DNA of 64,000 nucleotides from Loripinus fragilis (taxonomy: Eukaryota; Mollusca; Bivalvia; Lucinida; Lucinidae). The DNA lies in assembly GCA_964019695.1 (NCBI GenBank), contig OZ026519.1:27867213-27931212 (forward strand). Direction: 5' to 3'. The position numbers and the translations under genes are program-made. Below, one piece after another: positions 43,901 to 57,600 of this stretch; within the stretch, counting starts at the first letter, position 1; each line of letters starts with the position of its first letter. The notes under the pieces are model-generated. The model made no database searches and was not told the origin of the DNA. It worked only from the letters and a program-made list of their open reading frames with translations.

Positions 43901-46900
43901 TGTATATCATGGAAATAGCCCTGACTTTAAGGGTAATCCTCCATATAACTTTAAACATTTAATTGTAGGGGTGTCCTTTCATTTTCACATATTAATGATA
44001 TAATGTGGATTCAAAAGCAGCATTTCTTTGAAATCAGGCTGCTTGTGTAAACGTATTCATCCATAATTAGAATCAGTATAGATATGATATTAAAGGTAAC
44101 CTCTAATTTTAAGATACCCTAAATATATATCTATGTCTTTCACAGCGCAACATTTTACACATTGTAATTGTTTCAGTGTCGATAAATTCAATTCTAAGTA
44201 TCATTATTAAACATATTTTACTTATTATTTTTTGCAATGATGATAGAGATCAAATGTTATGAGGTTATTGGCATGTGTTTCTTTATGTTATTCTTTTTAA
44301 CTGTAAAATGCCAATGCAAGTTTTATTCCAAATTAAATTTCCCCAAAACAGATGTCTGGTGACTTCTTGGGAACATAGGCATTCACCATATTGGAGCACC
44401 TGATGATTTGATTGTGTTCATAGTTTTCCATCAGTTTGGGGTCATTTCTTAGTATTTAGAGCAAATGTGTCCTGAAATGGTTATCTAATATGTATATTGA
44501 CTAGCATAATCCATTGGTTTAACATCTACAATTTGCTTAATGTATATAAGATCCTAAGGTAGTTAACTCGCCTGTTCTAGTGTAGAATCTATCTGTTAAC
44601 CATGACAAATTGCTAAGACAGGAATTGATTGCATATAGGATAGGTGACTTACATTAATGATACATTTACTGCTCGTAGATACAAGTGCAATATATCAGAA
44701 TGGATAGCACTTGTAACTGGTAACATACTCGAAATGTGTAGTTTTAATATGGCATTACTCTTGAAATAAAACGGAACTACTTTCCTTTCACTATATACAA
44801 GACAGTCCTCAAACAGTGTTAGTCTTCACAAATATCTACAAGGATATAGGTACAATAGTGAGCAAGTTTATGCTTAAAATGCTTTCTGCAAGCTGTTGTC
44901 AGCAATGTTGTTCACATTTTCGATGGTTTTGCATATATATTTAAGACTATCACAATAAGCCTAATTTAGTAAACCTTTTAAAACCAAACAAACAGACCAT
45001 AACTCACTTTTCATAGAACATAAATAAAACATGTTCTAGGGTTACAAATAGCTCAACAAAATCAGATAGTGCATAAAAAACTAAAAACAAACTACCTTGT
45101 GAATAAGAAAAGCAAAGAAATCAGCTGCGTGTGACACTAACTTTTCAACATTGAGTTTAATCTGTGAGTTTCAGAGATGCAAACAATACTAGTGAATTTT
45201 GGGAGCCATATCTTTGTTTTATGCTTGAGAATAAAACAGTTAACTGATCTTTAAAATAAAGTATCACTTACGTTCGAATGATTTGTTGTTTATGCTACCA
45301 TGGAATATGTTCAGATGTTTTACAAGACTGCTACATGGCTCAGGTAACCTTACCTCAACCAACCTTAGTCTAAGGTAATTAACAAGCAGAATAGTTTCTA
45401 TCAGAATTACTGCAGGAAATTATAAGATAATCATCATTACAATATGATATGAAATCTATTTCAACAAAACATAGAAGATTTTAATGGGGACAGATGATAA
45501 ATTAATTTTATAATGTAATTGTCAACAGTGAAAAGTGAAAATTAAAAGAATTCAGCATACAAGGAAAATCTTTAATACTAGACCTATGTAACATCCTATA
45601 TTTGGAAATAAACCATGCTGGTTCTGTACTACGATGTTATATTTACAATCTTCAAAATCCTTTGCCTACTATAGAAGACACTCAGCACTACCCCAGCCCT
45701 TATTCCTGCCTAGTCACTAGATGTATGAAATATTGCTATGCTATTTTAAGTAAATTATTAATATTAAGTCAATACTTAAATCATGATGTAGATTGCATGT
45801 TTATCGTTATGTACCAATGGTAGAAATCTGAAAACTGCAATATGAATGTAAAAGTACCAAGCAAATCACAAAAAGTAATTGAGCAAGACCAGGAAATGCC
45901 ACATTCACATATTGCAGACCAACCCATAGCACTCTTTTATCTAGAATAAAATGTGTGTAGTATATGTAAGCGAATTGTGGAGAGCAGACCCAAATTTTAT
46001 ATAAGCCTAACAACAATTTACTACCTTATCCATTTATGTAAGGCACCTTTTGTAACCTGCGTTACCTCATTAATATATGTGCAGCAATTTAAGATCCATT
46101 ATTTTTAATATAGTTATAATTTGATTTCATTATGAAAGATATTTTGCCAATTCCAATGTCATGTAAATAATAGAAAAAATGAATATCTAAGCAGCTATGC
46201 GTTACATGCTGGAGCCAGTACATATTACATCTTGATATTTACTTGATTTACTTCATTGCAAGTTAAAAGTTATAAACAGCTTCAAATATATGAAAATGAA
46301 CATTTTCAAATAATTTATAGATCAACATCATGCATATTTTCAGGTCAGGTATCATGGTTTATTCTTATACATGTAATTTGTAAAGTCATTATCTGCAATT
46401 TAGTATAAAATGTAACATACGTATCGCTGACGAGCATAAATACATATCACAGATGTATGCAATTGATTTTTATGTCTAGTTTTAACATTTAATGCTTAAA
46501 CTGTTTCACTAATACTATTAAAATAAATCAACATTAGCCTTCAACTGTGTGTACTGTTATTTTCAATGCCAGTAGGGTAACGTTGATTACAGGTGATTTA
46601 TAGAAAAATAACCACAGAAAAGTTATTAAATTATGGGTTTCTAAGGCCCCAAGACATGTCCCAAACTGAAAATAGTTTTACTTTCTGAGAGGCTCAGCAA
46701 ACTCTCAAAGTAGCCCATATATCTCAGTTTAGCCCAACTGAGGGAGAATTTCCGTCAGAATTGCACAAAACTTACGATGTTTGTCTTTGTAAAATCCATA
46801 AAAGGATGCTTCCAAAGGGGTTTGTTAAATGATAAACATCATATTTCAAGCCTTCTGAAAGACTTCTACGCTTTTTAGAGTTTAAAAAGCATCTTGTTGT

Positions 46901-48573
46901 TGGACCAGAGAAAAAAAAGAAACACAGTTTGTAAAAATGCTCCGATTATTGCACTCGATGACCTTTGACCCCATTTTAAAGTCGACATATGAACTTTTAG
47001 TTATAAAAAAACATTTTTTCAATGTTTTTTAGACTTATAACTATAAGCATACAAAATTTGGCTTGAAATGAAATATTTTTACATATAAAAAGATATAGTT
47101 GTTTTCCAGTAGTACATATTTTCTCATTTTTGCACTCAATGACCTTTGACCTAATTTCTGGCCTTCATATGCAAATTCAGACATGGCATCCACCCCTATG
47201 GCTTTGTACACATGCTAAATATTATGTTAAAAGTGGTCTAACAAATGTACTCAAAAATGCCAACAAAACCAAAAATATGCATCTTTTTCGATTCGGATTG
47301 CCAACTATGAAAAAATACCAATGAATGACACTTTTTTATGAAAATGAGAATACATGTATACATGCACAAATTATATTAATGTATAAACGCAGTTTCACAC
47401 GCTATTACCATGAACAATTATCAAGAAATCAATGTACTGTTTTTAAGCTGAACGTGATCTTATAAAATGCGTTTGTGACATTCGCTCCAACTGCTCTGGG
47501 CCAGTAAATTTTAGAACAACTGATATGTCAATCAATCTTATGTATAGTTACATAAAAACAGATTTTAATAACAGTGTCCAACGATTTGTTGACAGTGAAA
47601 TAGTTACAAAATAAATGCCATATAATTTCTAATAATTTGTCATTGCAGTTCATTAAAATAATATCTCATTAAAAACGATTGGTTATAACATTAATGTATT
47701 GCAACAGACAGCATTCTTGGTGGTCAACTCAAACGCGGTTGGCAACTTTGCACCCCAGGGGGTCGGACCTCAGACTCTATGATGGATCCAACTTAAAGAC
47801 TTATCTATGGATGAAACGGTCAGGGCCTGGTGTCATTTCTTTGGTTGGGCCCACCTAGGTTTAATTGATGGACTTCTTTACCCAGGTATTCAGTTCTATG
47901 TACTGTTGAGTCCTTATCTTTGTTTTATCTCCTTTTTATATCTCGATTTGTATGTACTAGGAGATGATACATCAATAAGATAGAGATTTATCATTCAAAC
48001 AAAACATATATCTCTCTTGATCCACATTAACAAATAAGGGTGAAGTTGGGACCGTCTCTCAAATTTAAACCATCAAGTTTGATTCTTACTGGCCGTTCCA
48101 AGACAGTGCTTCTGTTTTGGATATTATCTTATTTATTGCCTCTTTGTGTTTGTCTGTCATACTGTATTGTCTGATCATTGCAGTCTTGTGGTCACCTGCT
48201 AGGTAAGGGCTGGCCTCTTGGCTCTCTTGTATGTGTTTTTATTATGTTTGTAACTTTCCCATATGGTGTCCGGGAAGTCACGGGTCAGGTGTAGTATTTG
48301 AATGTATAGATTCCTGATCTTTGCAATCCTACTTACTTTGCAAATTTTAGTGAATATTTCGTCATTTATGCAATAATAACAATTAAATATTATTTATGAA
48401 TGAGCGTTAAATGATGAAAGATTATGTTTAGTCCAAATGATGTAGTATCAATATTTGGACTGTTTTTTTATTTTTCTTACACTTAAAATAAATGTCTATA
48501 TTTGAGCCTGCATAGGCTACTTTTAAGCGAGGGCTAGGGCCTAAGTATACGCTTGACCTTTACTCTGTGTGTG

Positions 48574-48604
<31 letters not shown>

Positions 48605-51600
48605 CCCCTATTACGTGATAGTGTGATTTTGCATGGAGTCGTTCTGTATGCACATAGAGTTAGTATCAAAGTGTCAGTAGCTTCCTTAATTTATTCATTG
48701 CAGAGCCAACAACATGTGGCCAAGAAATGGGACTTAAGGATGGCTTTATTGAAAATTTCCAGCTCTCATCATCAACAGAGGACCCTAAATATCCACACAG
48801 TGCTGTACGACAAGGGGGTAGTGGTTGGTGTTCGGACATTGATGAAGAAAATCCATATTTTCAGGTTTTAGTTAAAATAGTTTAGCTTGAGCATTAAAAG
48901 AACTGAAACGAAGACTTTGTGCCGAGCACTGGCTAGATATACTCACAGTCAAATTAGAGTCATTGCTGGCGCACAAGACGAACGTTGGAGTCATTATCCA
49001 TTATTGAATGCAAACGATCCCAAAATACTGAGATTGAGCAGCTGAATCTCTGATGGTCCTAAAGTCAAATCGGTGGTTCATTATGTGCAGGCTCTTATGC
49101 AGTAGATACAAATGCTAGGTTTATAGAGACAATACATGACAGCGCATTTTCGCTGCTAAATAAGGCCAAAAACATGGTCGGATTAGCCAACAATATGCAT
49201 TTTCATAGCCTAGTTAGTACATTTCTTATCAATTTGTGCCTATTGGACCTGATTCGTCTCATCAAGTTTTGTGTTATCTGAGTTAGCAAAGAGTTAGTAC
49301 AGTCACATGATGTTGTCACATTTATAACCAAATAAATGATTATTTGTGATTTAGTAATCCTATTCAGATATGTGTTCTTGCTTTTTAAGAACATGCTATT
49401 TCTTTTAAGCACATGATAGGAAATTGTATATTGTTTGATAGCTACCAAGGGCATACTTTAATTGGGAAAATTGACATTACGCCTCAATGAATATTCTTAC
49501 TACTAGAGCTATAGACAGGAGCTCTAGGTAAATGTAGCGTTGTTTCTATTTAGTTGGAAAACGTCTCAGACTAATGAATATATGTTTTATTACTAACTTT
49601 CTATTCCTGAAAGGTGTTTACTGACGCTTTTCTATGTGCATTTTAAAACGTACCATATATCATAATCAATGTGTTATGGGCTTAAACTAACTACTTTTTT
49701 CAAGCTAAGTATGAGGATAATACCGTGACACGTGATTTCCTACAATGTTGCATTTGACAAGTGGAGACTGTGACGAGCATGTGCAGCCTCCCTTTCAGCT
49801 AAGACACTCCAAAATGATATTCGTTCAGTAGCTTGACACTCAAAGAATATTCATGCAACTAGCAAAGGCCCTGATCATACCACATTGTTGGAAATCTCAT
49901 GTCATGGCTCATATTATGATCAACGCGTTAATGGGCTTCAACTACAGTAACCATACTTTTTTGCAGGTTGATATGCTGCGCCCAACGGTTGTAGAAGGAG
50001 TCCAGATATTTGTGATAAATGCCTTTGTTATAAATACTGGCAACATGAACTTCTTTGCATTTGCTTTTCAATTTACAAATGATTCATCTGAATTTTCTAT
50101 GGAGAACAAGGAGGTAATGTTTTGGACATGTGTAAAGATTGGATATGTCCACTAAGTGTGTTGATAATTGTTACGTTAACAATTAAAAATTGTACATGCC
50201 CTTTAATAATGGTAATTTATATATGAGTAGTTACTGTGATGTGCATTCATTATATGTAATTAAAGACATTGGAGGAAAGACAAAAATGGTACGTTACATA
50301 TCACTTTAATAAATAGTCTATGTTAAAGAAGCCTAAGCACAACACACATATGACCCAGATGTGCTTTAACCATCTCAGAGATGAGTCAATTGCACATAGA
50401 GCTCCATATAAGCGAAGATGTACTGGCAGAACACAGTCATGTAACTGAGTAATCACAAGTACAAAAAAAGATGGATGCTAAACGAGAAAAAACCAAAACT
50501 AATTGCGGAAGCAATATTATGAGAAGCTTAAGTGTACCAGAAGGGTACAACATTTTGCTAATTAACACACCAAAGGATACATAGACCTAAATTGAAACAT
50601 GTTGATTTATATTTTATAGACAAAAAAATATCCTGATATTTGCTCATTGAATTATCCCAACTAGGAGTAAATTATATTCAAAATCAATATTGGCTCGTTG
50701 TTTTCATAACTATGCTTAATATTGCCCTCAAAATTTACAGACATAAAAGGAATCATGGCAAGAAGTAAAAGAATATGAACAGGAAATTAATTTTATCTTG
50801 AAATACAGATTCAATGTGTGGATAGAATGCTTAAAGACAAAGATTACTGTCTAATAGAGATCATTAAAGGATTAACTGATAAGAGACAGTTTTAGTATCT
50901 CACAAAATTAATGGGGCCTCAAGAGGGGACTTACCTGTATGCAACACAATTTCATTCACTAAGATAAAGATCAATATTTTATCTTAAATACCTAATCCCT
51001 TTATGGGACCATTTTATTGCCCCAGTAAGGAAGTCATAATCACCTCATTATGGCTGTCCTTTTGATCTGCCCAGTATGACCCCTGGAGAGAGTCATAATG
51101 AGTGGTACCAGTATTATTGCTCAAATATTTGTCCCTTTAATGTGAGAATCTTAATTGTGAACTGTTATCAAATTTCAAATGTGACTGTATATTACTTTTC
51201 CCCGGGTAAAAGGGTACAAATAAACACGTTATAATTTTAAGTATTGATGTAGGTACATGTGGAGATATAAGGGTATGTTTTATAAGTGTTGTTGCATCAA
51301 TTAAAGAGAGTGTTTGCCTCAATGACTCATTTTACAAAAGCACTAATCCTATCACATCATTTTTGTATATTTTAGATAACCACTGTTAATGCCGACTATG
51401 CGCTGCAAGGTCTTGACGACGAAATGACCATATATTTTTCCAAACCAATCATGGCCAGATACTTAAGAATAAATATTCAAAGTTCACGTGCACGATGCCG
51501 CAAGTTTGAGATTATAGGATGTTTGAAAGAAGGTATATAGATGATGAGATAGTTAAAGATGCACTGGTATATGATCTGAACAGTGCACAATCATAATATA

Positions 51601-54600
51601 TTAACCAACAATAGCATATCATAATTTATAATTGCACATACTCGTAGTTATATAAACACAACTTCAGTACGTTAATGGTTAATATGAACTTCTGATTTCA
51701 AATCAATCAGAATGTACAATAACACAATTACTCTTGCTATATACTGTAGCTGAAGAACGATGTGGATCTTAATAAGCAGGCATCAGCCAGTTAATCTGAA
51801 TCTACATGGTTTCCAATATATGGTGTCAAATTTTGAAATAATGTGTACGCAAAGAGAGACGTTAAACATGGTATGCATTTATAGAAGATTTAAAGACATA
51901 TGCGGCTATTTCCAATGCGCACCTTTCCCACGTCTGCAAACGGGGAAAGTTGTCTGGGTCCTGTCTTTTGACCCTTAACGGATTCGGATCAACACAGCTT
52001 CTGATATTCTTATGTCATATTGGTGTTCCGACATTTTCTTCACCAAGTTACTAATGAAAGTGTGTTCGAAATATCTATTGACATCTTTTCAGAACTGATC
52101 GTCTTAGCACTAAAGACAGATAAATGTAGCTCAGTTGAAATCAAACGACGAACACAATAACCCTGGTTACGAATACCATAGTGGCCGAGTCTATTCTATT
52201 TGTATGGTTATTTAGAGCGGTGCACGACCTGACCTCGTGGCCTAGTGGTTAGCGTGTCTGGCTACAAAGCCAGAGGACCAGGATCGATTTCTGGATGCGC
52301 ACATATTTTCAGTGTGTTTTTTCTTTCTTTTTTAACATTTTAATGCTAAGTTACTTCATATACTAGTAAAATGGCATCATCAAAACAAACAAAATGGTCA
52401 TCCCCGAACTTTTTATATTGAATTACGCATGAAACCTATGGGGTGGGGTTAAATTTGGCCCTCTAGAAAGAGAATTAGTTCGGTGACCCCAGATTTTTAT
52501 TCTTTTTTCTGAAAGGTATTATAATAGTCCATGAATTAAAAAAAAATTCAAGATTTTCACTATCAGATTTTTTAATACATGATTTATTCTAAATACAAAT
52601 TCCACTTTTTGACGAATTGTCAAAATATATCATGCAGTATCTTGTCACAGCATGGGATAACAAGCAAACATGCACATTTTCTTAAACGTTTGAGGTCATG
52701 GGCAGTAATTTAAGTTAAAAGAAAGAAGCTGGCTGAAGATTACAACCGTTTTAGCTCGATAATTAGGCTAGTGTTATTATTTTATATTTCTAGAAAATTG
52801 GTCAAATGCTGTAAACTTCAATATGAGATTCTGAAAAAATAAGCATGGTGACATATCCTTTTTATTTCATAAATGGATAGACCATGCATAAAACAAACTG
52901 TATGCAGTATTGAAAATATTTCAATATGGGAAGTATTTAGTAGCATATGTCCTTAAGGACAAAAAACTTTACTTTGTTCAAGAGAGCTCACACATATTAA
53001 GCAAACCAGTACTGCAGCTGAAGGCTAACAAAATATATAAAATGCATGGAATTTACCATTATGCGTAGCCATTCAAATTATAAAAGTTCAGTTTTACAAG
53101 TTATAAAACATATACGAGGATGGGATCAAAAGTAATGCCACTGGCTAATTTTCACCGCAACTGTTGGGGGGAAGATAAAACTCACGCCTTGTATGTGTTC
53201 TCCATTCTCTCACCTTTCAATTGATGTATCAACTGCACATGTAGACACAATATCTCTCGTGAAATTTACTTTTGCAAAAACCCTACTCATAGGCGGTTAA
53301 GCAAAATGGTTGGGAGAAGCGTTGAAAATGCGATCGAAATCAGGGCGGACATTAAGACTCGGGCATTACTTAGCAGAGGTTCAATGGACATTTTTGCTGG
53401 CATATGTACTGTTTATGTTAGTAATGCATTGTCATTTTCCACAGTTTTGCAGACAGGTTAGGGATTTCAGTGCAGGCGTAGGGTCTGTTACAAGTGCTCC
53501 AAAATATTGTAGATCTAAATCTGCAAGTAGTCCAAAGATTGTTATAAAAAAATATATAGTAAAATCAGACGCAAAGATATATTTCTCAGCAGATTCAGAC
53601 GTGGTTGGCATTTCAAAAGCATTTGCACTGCGCTTTTGGCGAAATTTTTTGAAAATAAAGAAGGAAAGCACTTAGTGGGCCTCATATTTGCTCAATGAGG
53701 AGCAAAAATACACACATGTTAGGACGGCGCGCAAACTGTTAAAACGATTTCCAAGATATGATCAGAAATTATTTATGAATGTAGTAACATATGATGAGTC
53801 TTGGATGCACTATTTGGAACCGCATCGAAAAATAAGTAATCGAGTATGGCTTACCAAAATGCAAGAAGGCCTTGTATTGCCAAAAGGATTACCAGTGTAA
53901 AAAAGGTTATGTATGCCATATTTTTCACTCCTAAGGGACTAGCAATACAAGTCTTTATACCCAAAGGAAAGTCAATGAATACAAGGTTTTACAGGAACAA
54001 AGTTCTTAGAAAATTTGTCAAATTCTACCAGAAATGTTGACCGAAGATAGGCATCTATGGTATTTATTTGTAACATGACAATGCCTCAAGTCACAAGGCG
54101 GGAAGTGTGGCGTCGCTTTTGGAAAGAACAGGAGGTCTATGTTTTAGAAAATTAACCCTATTCCCCTGATCTCGTCCCCTGTGACTTTTTTCTCTTCCCT
54201 CGTCTCAAGAAAAATCTTGCTGGCAGAAATATAACTCCCGCCAAAAGTTAGGTGTCTCCATATTAAACCTTCTTAGAGGTATACCCCAAAAAGACTATGA
54301 GAAAGTCTTCAAGGATTGAATTAAAAATTTGAAAATTTGCGTATCTGTGAAGGGATGGTATTTTGACAATTTGAAATAAACAAAAATGCAATCCCACCTT
54401 TAGTTGTCATTTAACATCATTGGTTGCATTACTTTTGATCCCGCCCTCGTATGACAAAAAAGGAAATGTTAAAATTATCAAATGCAACCTAGCTATGTTG
54501 TAACTTGGAGGAGTCACACTCACTAAGCACAATAAACACATGGACCAGCCCCAGTATGTTGGTGCTTGTAATCTTAGTTAAAGCTGATGGCCTCGATGAA

Positions 54601-57600
54601 CCAGGGTCTCTACTGCTCGCATACGTAAAGTGTGTAGGTAAATCAAACCACACATTTAAATTTTTATCATTACCTACACTATGTAGCTGCACATACACAT
54701 TTATAATATACCTTACATATATATATATAGGGTTAAACGTCAGTACCGAAATTGCAAAGAATATCAATATTTATTCATAGAAAGACAAAATACACATGAA
54801 GAAACAAGATGCATAAACGATAAGAACGAAATAAACAAAGCCCCAGCAAGATAATTGCCACAGAATATTACACAAATGTACTACACTATAAATCATGATC
54901 TTAACAAGATACTGCCACACAATAAGAGCAACGAAATGGTGGTGCCTATAATTGAAGAACCAGCGTCTTATAAAGTCAAGAAACATCACCAAACTAAGGG
55001 TTTAAGCATTGTACTGGCAAAGGCTGTACCCTTAAGCAATTTATTGGTGTTAAACATACTGTTTAGCGTATATAGGGACTTTCTAGCTCACTTAATATTA
55101 ACATACACACTCACACAAACACACACAAAACCAGAGCTAAGCAAACAAACAAGTTAGGTTACGTGTAAGCCAACAAACAGACACAGACATCAAAACAACC
55201 TGCAGTCAGTACCCACTTCCCAATATGCTCTTATAATATGATTGTGTACAGAACATGACGTTTTTGGCAAATGATATCCTGCCTTCTCAGCCAAATGGCA
55301 ACAAAACTCAAAAAACAACTGTTACAATCAAATAATCACAATATCAGGATTTAACATAAAATGAGTCAACAAATTGCAACAAAATAGGAACAATAGCTAA
55401 AACCAAGGCATTATACCAGCAGCAACACCTAATTTGAATTGGAACTTTAGCTCGTTGTACTAGACAAATTTTCCCACCAGATTATGACGCTGTTCAAAAA
55501 CATCACTCTAAAGCTTACATGGATTTTTTATAATTTATCAATAAACACAATCTAATGAAATTAAACTCATTTAACGGTTCATAAAAGAGAAGTAAAGCTA
55601 GATAAAAAAATAAATAGAGCCATGGTAAAAACAACAAAGTAGAACTATCAACGCCAACCCACCAGTTAATGATTAAGATCGTAGTCATCGTAAAATGTCA
55701 AGCACTATTATAGAAAGTTACTAGCCATTTTAAGTTTATAACTAGGCATACAGAGATTCATATTATACCGTAAAATAGGAAATACTTGCGTCGTCCAAAT
55801 TTCGCGATATTTCGCGGTAAGTCGTGAACCGCGAAAATTTATATCCGCTAAATATCTCCATGTTTGACCAACTGTTTATTTACCATTATAGAGAACAATA
55901 ACTGTGTATTCATTTGTGTTCATAAACCACATTTTCATAGACTAGCCAGCGTAGTTTACAGGTCAAGCTACATGTACACTGTTCATTGAACATGAATAGA
56001 TCAATCAAGATCATGCACGTGAGCGTTCAACCGTTACACAATAGATGGCTTGGACAAGCGAGAAAGATAATGGATAAATTACGCTTATACACCCCTGATT
56101 ATTTTTTTCAGATTTGGACCAGTGATTGTCAGCGTTTGTTCACAGAATCATTAAATAAATGGTACTTAAAAGTGATTGTTTTTTTAAATGTACTACTATT
56201 CTATGCACAAGGTACAACTTGAGACTAACAATAAACTACGATTTGTCCTCCATATGGAATACAGAAAGCACCTATTTTCAACCATTGGAAATGACCAACT
56301 AATTGCATACTTAGAACAATTTGCAAGATATTTAACTTGCAATTATTATTTCCGTGGCTACGAAAGAGCGTGAAAATTAAAAACCGCGAATATTTATACT
56401 TCTGTTTTTGAGGCGAAAACGCGAAAATTTGGCGTCGCGAAAATATTCCATTGTATGGTATATTTGACACAATATATCCATCTGAGTGTTGCTCTCTTTT
56501 AGCAATATAATTACATAATATATGCCGTTTAGTCAGTAATCAATGTCAATTAACCTATTTCCTCCTAATCTGCTAAAGGACGCTTTATAATTTGCTTACT
56601 TAATTATGTTATTGGAAATCAACAAATCTACATACCTATGAATGTGTCTACTTGTTAACATTCCTTTCTATTGCAGGTGGTAAGAACATGCAGTGTAATG
56701 ATCAAGTCAAAACAGAGTTGCATAATATCTCAAAAGTGATTCATGTAGATTCATATTACAGTGGACCAAGGGACTTAATTCCAACAAATGATGAATATGA
56801 ATGTAGTTCAATTTGCCAGCGAATATCAACGAAGTGTTCTTTATTGGTTATTGACAGAGAGCATTGCCAGTGGTACGATACCTCCGCCACCTATGGTTAC
56901 AGATTGACACAGATTGATGAAAGTGCGATGGCTTTTCTCAAGCTTTGTCCAGCAGGTTCGAACTGCAATAAGCATTTTATGTAGTGGTTCTATATTCAAG
57001 AGATTATGTATAAAATTATGCTAATAATTGTTTTATTTAAATTTATACCTCACCTTATAACGTAATCAAACGCAGCAATGAAGATAAAAAATGCAGCACA
57101 TTAGATCATTTAGAATTTGCAACGTTGAATTTAGACTTGTGGTAGTAGGAAAACGACTTTGTCATAGATATAGTTATTGCCAGCATATTTTGACTATCTT
57201 TTTGTGTTTAACTATTTGATTAAACATCTGAATAATTAGCGTTTTGTGGTTTTTCCTCAAGGTGCCATGGGCTGGTCTGGGCTCTGTGATTGTGGTATTT
57301 CCTGATCATACTCACTTGCTTTTTGAATCAGTGTTGTGCTGTTTTTCCTTTTCATCATTTTTAATGTTTTGTATTTAAACACACTAAGTAGTATACTGTA
57401 CATTTATATTCAATGACAGGTAAATTGAAATACAGTATTCAAGTGTGACAAAATAGAAAATAGCTTTAATACAGGTGAGACATGATCTTTCTCTCTCATC
57501 TAAATCGTCATTATATTTACAAATATAGTATTTGCATAGTATTTGTCAGAAAAATAGAATATTAGTTGTCTGAATATTAACTTGTTTGAGTTAGATGTTT

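Larger units (their letters stand above)
40767..48703. other. Intron 15: tandem array, repeats, microsatellite
   Basis: About 7.9 kb. Contains a 150-190 bp tandem array (41270-42090), inverted R1 repeats (42515-42782, 47735-48345), an inverted pair with nuclear-receptor-like half-sites (about 42825-43150 and 46910-47280), an inverted R2 fragment (45870-45960) and a GT microsatellite (48565-48604). 43200-45860 shows nothing recognisable. Confidence 0.55.
51533..56676. other. Intron 18: transposon-rich
   Basis: TIR element with tRNA-like insert (51888-52961), decayed mariner (53113-54451) and a TIR element (55766-56460). Between 54490 and 55765 I see only AT-rich sequence and short ORFs without support. 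Confidence 0.55.

Noticed and set aside
52229..52301. Functional tRNA-Arg gene
   Set aside because: Acceptor stem does not pair, anticodon loop is abnormal (tacaaa), and it is embedded in a repeated transposon.
54505..54780. Overlapping ORFs of about 90 codons on both strands
   Set aside because: Each is a shadow of the other in AT-rich sequence; no motif, no splice partner.
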